Shown here: positions 6,003-6,784 of the stretch, piece by piece
Numbering within the stretch: position 1 is the stretch's first letter
How the letters are laid out: every line of letters begins with the position of its first letter
Made by a program: the position numbers and the translations under genes
The notes under the pieces: model-generated
Seen by the model: the letters and a program-made list of their open reading frames with translations, nothing else
What the model was told of the DNA's origin: nothing
Databases searched by the model: none
DNA from: JBFHKO01 sp041595355
Lineage (GTDB): Bacteria > Pseudomonadota > Gammaproteobacteria > Enterobacterales > Aeromonadaceae
DNA length: 6,784 bases
Direction of reading: 5' to 3'
NCBI GenBank assembly: GCA_041595355.1
Contig: JBFHKO010000142.1
Location: 1-6,784 of the forward strand

Positions 6003-6784
6003 ATGACTAAACAAAATCCGCCACCAAGGCTACCAGCCCTGACGCTTGAGCAGGCCAATGAGCTTATCCTCAAGCTGCTGGACCGCATTGCCGAACTGGA
6101 AGACCGCCTCAACCCGAACAGCGGCAACTCCTCCAAGCCGCCATCCAGTGATGGTCCTAGTGGCACGCCGCCGGCGCGCAAGCGTCCGGCCTCCGGCAAG
6201 AAACGGGGGGCCCAGCCGGGTCACAAGGGGCAGCGGCGTGAGCGTCATCCTCACGATGCCCGTCTAGCGGTGGAGTCTCACTATCCCGCGTCGAATTGTC
6301 CCTGCTGTGGTGGCCAGGTGCTGGCTCATGCCCAGCCATACCGGGTGCATCAGGTGTTTGACTTGCCCGAGGTGAGTTATTTTGTCACCGAACACCAACT
6401 GTTTCGCGGCACCTGTAGCCGGTGCATTGCCACCTGCCAGGCCGACCGTCCCGACACGGTGAGTGACACCCAGATGGGCCCCAATCTGCTGAGCTACATT
6501 GCCCTGCAGAGCGGCCAGTTTCATCAGAGCATCAGCCAGATACAGCAGCAGCTTAAGCAGCACTTCGGTCTGAGCTTCAGTCGCGGCGCCATCAGTGAGG
6601 CACAGGGGCGGGTCAGCGCCATGCTCACCCCCACCCACCAGGCCATCAAGCAGCAGGTGCAGTCTGCCTCGCTCATCCATGCCGATGAAACCCGGCATCA
6701 ACGCGGCGGCGAACGGCGCTGGATGTGGATGGCCCTGAGCAAGATAGCGGTCTGCTTCATGACCGCCTATGGCCGTGGCAAAGA
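6003..6784 (+). CDS. IS66-family transposase, 3' end cut by window edge
   Basis: The 260 complete codons visible start MTKQNPPPRLPALTLEQANE. Residues 15-36 form a leucine-rich helix, probably a coiled coil. The signature NSGNSSKPPSSDG follows at 39-51, then a basic stretch ending in AQPGHKGQ (70-77). A zinc-finger-like module has C99-P-C-C102 and C138-S-R-C141. The catalytic domain begins after this, and HADET at 226-230 supplies the first acidic residue, Asp228. The remaining catalytic residues are outside the window. The family has about 450-520 residues, so half is seen, and no frameshift or stop occurs in that part. GGAG ends only two bases before the ATG, which is close; an in-frame GTG at 5973 lacks an RBS. 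The upstream word ATGTTGGAGCCATGA encodes MLEP and its stop overlaps this ATG. The gene is transcribed away from the LysR gene. Confidence 0.95.
   Translation, partial: MTKQNPPPRLPALTLEQANELILKLLDRIAELEDRLNPNSGNSSKPPSSDGPSGTPPARKRPASGKKRGAQPGHKGQRRERHPHDARLAVESHYPASNCPCCGGQVLAHAQPYRVHQVFDLPEVSYFVTEHQLFRGTCSRCIATCQADRPDTVSDTQMGPNLLSYIALQSGQFHQSISQIQQQLKQHFGLSFSRGAISEAQGRVSAMLTPTHQAIKQQVQSASLIHADETRHQRGGERRWMWMALSKIAVCFMTAYGRGK

Larger units (their letters stand above)
5901..6784 (+). mobile_element. left part of an IS66-family insertion sequence
   Basis: The IS66-type transposase gene defines the element, which leaves the window at the right edge. The left boundary is placed at GTAACAGTTCACCGGG (from 5901). 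Ends of this family usually begin GTAA, and the spot lies 102 bases before the transposase start. The element would generate an 8-base target duplication, so ACTGGCTG (5893-5900) is the predicted copy to look for at the far end. No tnpA or tnpB frame precedes the transposase, which fits the single-gene ISBst12-like branch. The transposase is well supported; the exact boundary is an inference, and another GTAA at 5833 is a less likely alternative. Confidence 0.6.

Overview
The window looks like chromosomal DNA from a GC-rich gammaproteobacterium. The SelD, FrmA, FghA and MnmH products all read like gammaproteobacterial orthologues, and catalytic residues sit at E. coli numbering with offsets of 2 to 3. 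An aquatic Aeromonadales-type or pseudomonad-like host is plausible, but the genus cannot be fixed from this sequence.

Layout from left to right: (1) A minus-strand selenium pair, selD followed by mnmH (selU). They are separated by two bases, and mnmH runs off the left edge. A sigma70-like promoter lies about 35 bases upstream of the selD start. SelD makes selenophosphate and MnmH uses it to put selenium on the wobble uridine of some tRNAs. (2) A 760-base stretch that holds the selD promoter, one small plus-strand hypothetical gene (87 aa) with its own RBS and a good intrinsic terminator, and a hairpin just past fghA. (3) A minus-strand glutathione-dependent formaldehyde detoxification cluster: a LysR-family regulator gene, then frmA (adhC), then fghA (frmB), all in the same direction. 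FrmA oxidises the glutathione adduct of formaldehyde to S-formylglutathione. FghA hydrolyses this to formate and glutathione. (4) The left end and first 260 codons of an IS66-family insertion sequence of the kind whose transposase starts with an NSGNSSKPPSSDG motif. It is transcribed away from the regulator gene and runs off the right edge.

The most informative non-coding part is the 269-base gap between the LysR gene and frmA. It contains a TTAC-N6-GTAA box centred near -65 of a candidate frmA promoter and a 30-base dyad over the -35 to -10 region. It also shares the word TTACCGTTT with the LysR gene's own upstream region. This layout fits a LysR-type regulator controlling both frmA-fghA and itself. 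I see no clearly unprecedented system: every large gene belongs to a known family. The open items are the regulatory logic, the small unknown gene, the insertion-sequence boundary, and the proximity of selenium and formaldehyde/formate genes.
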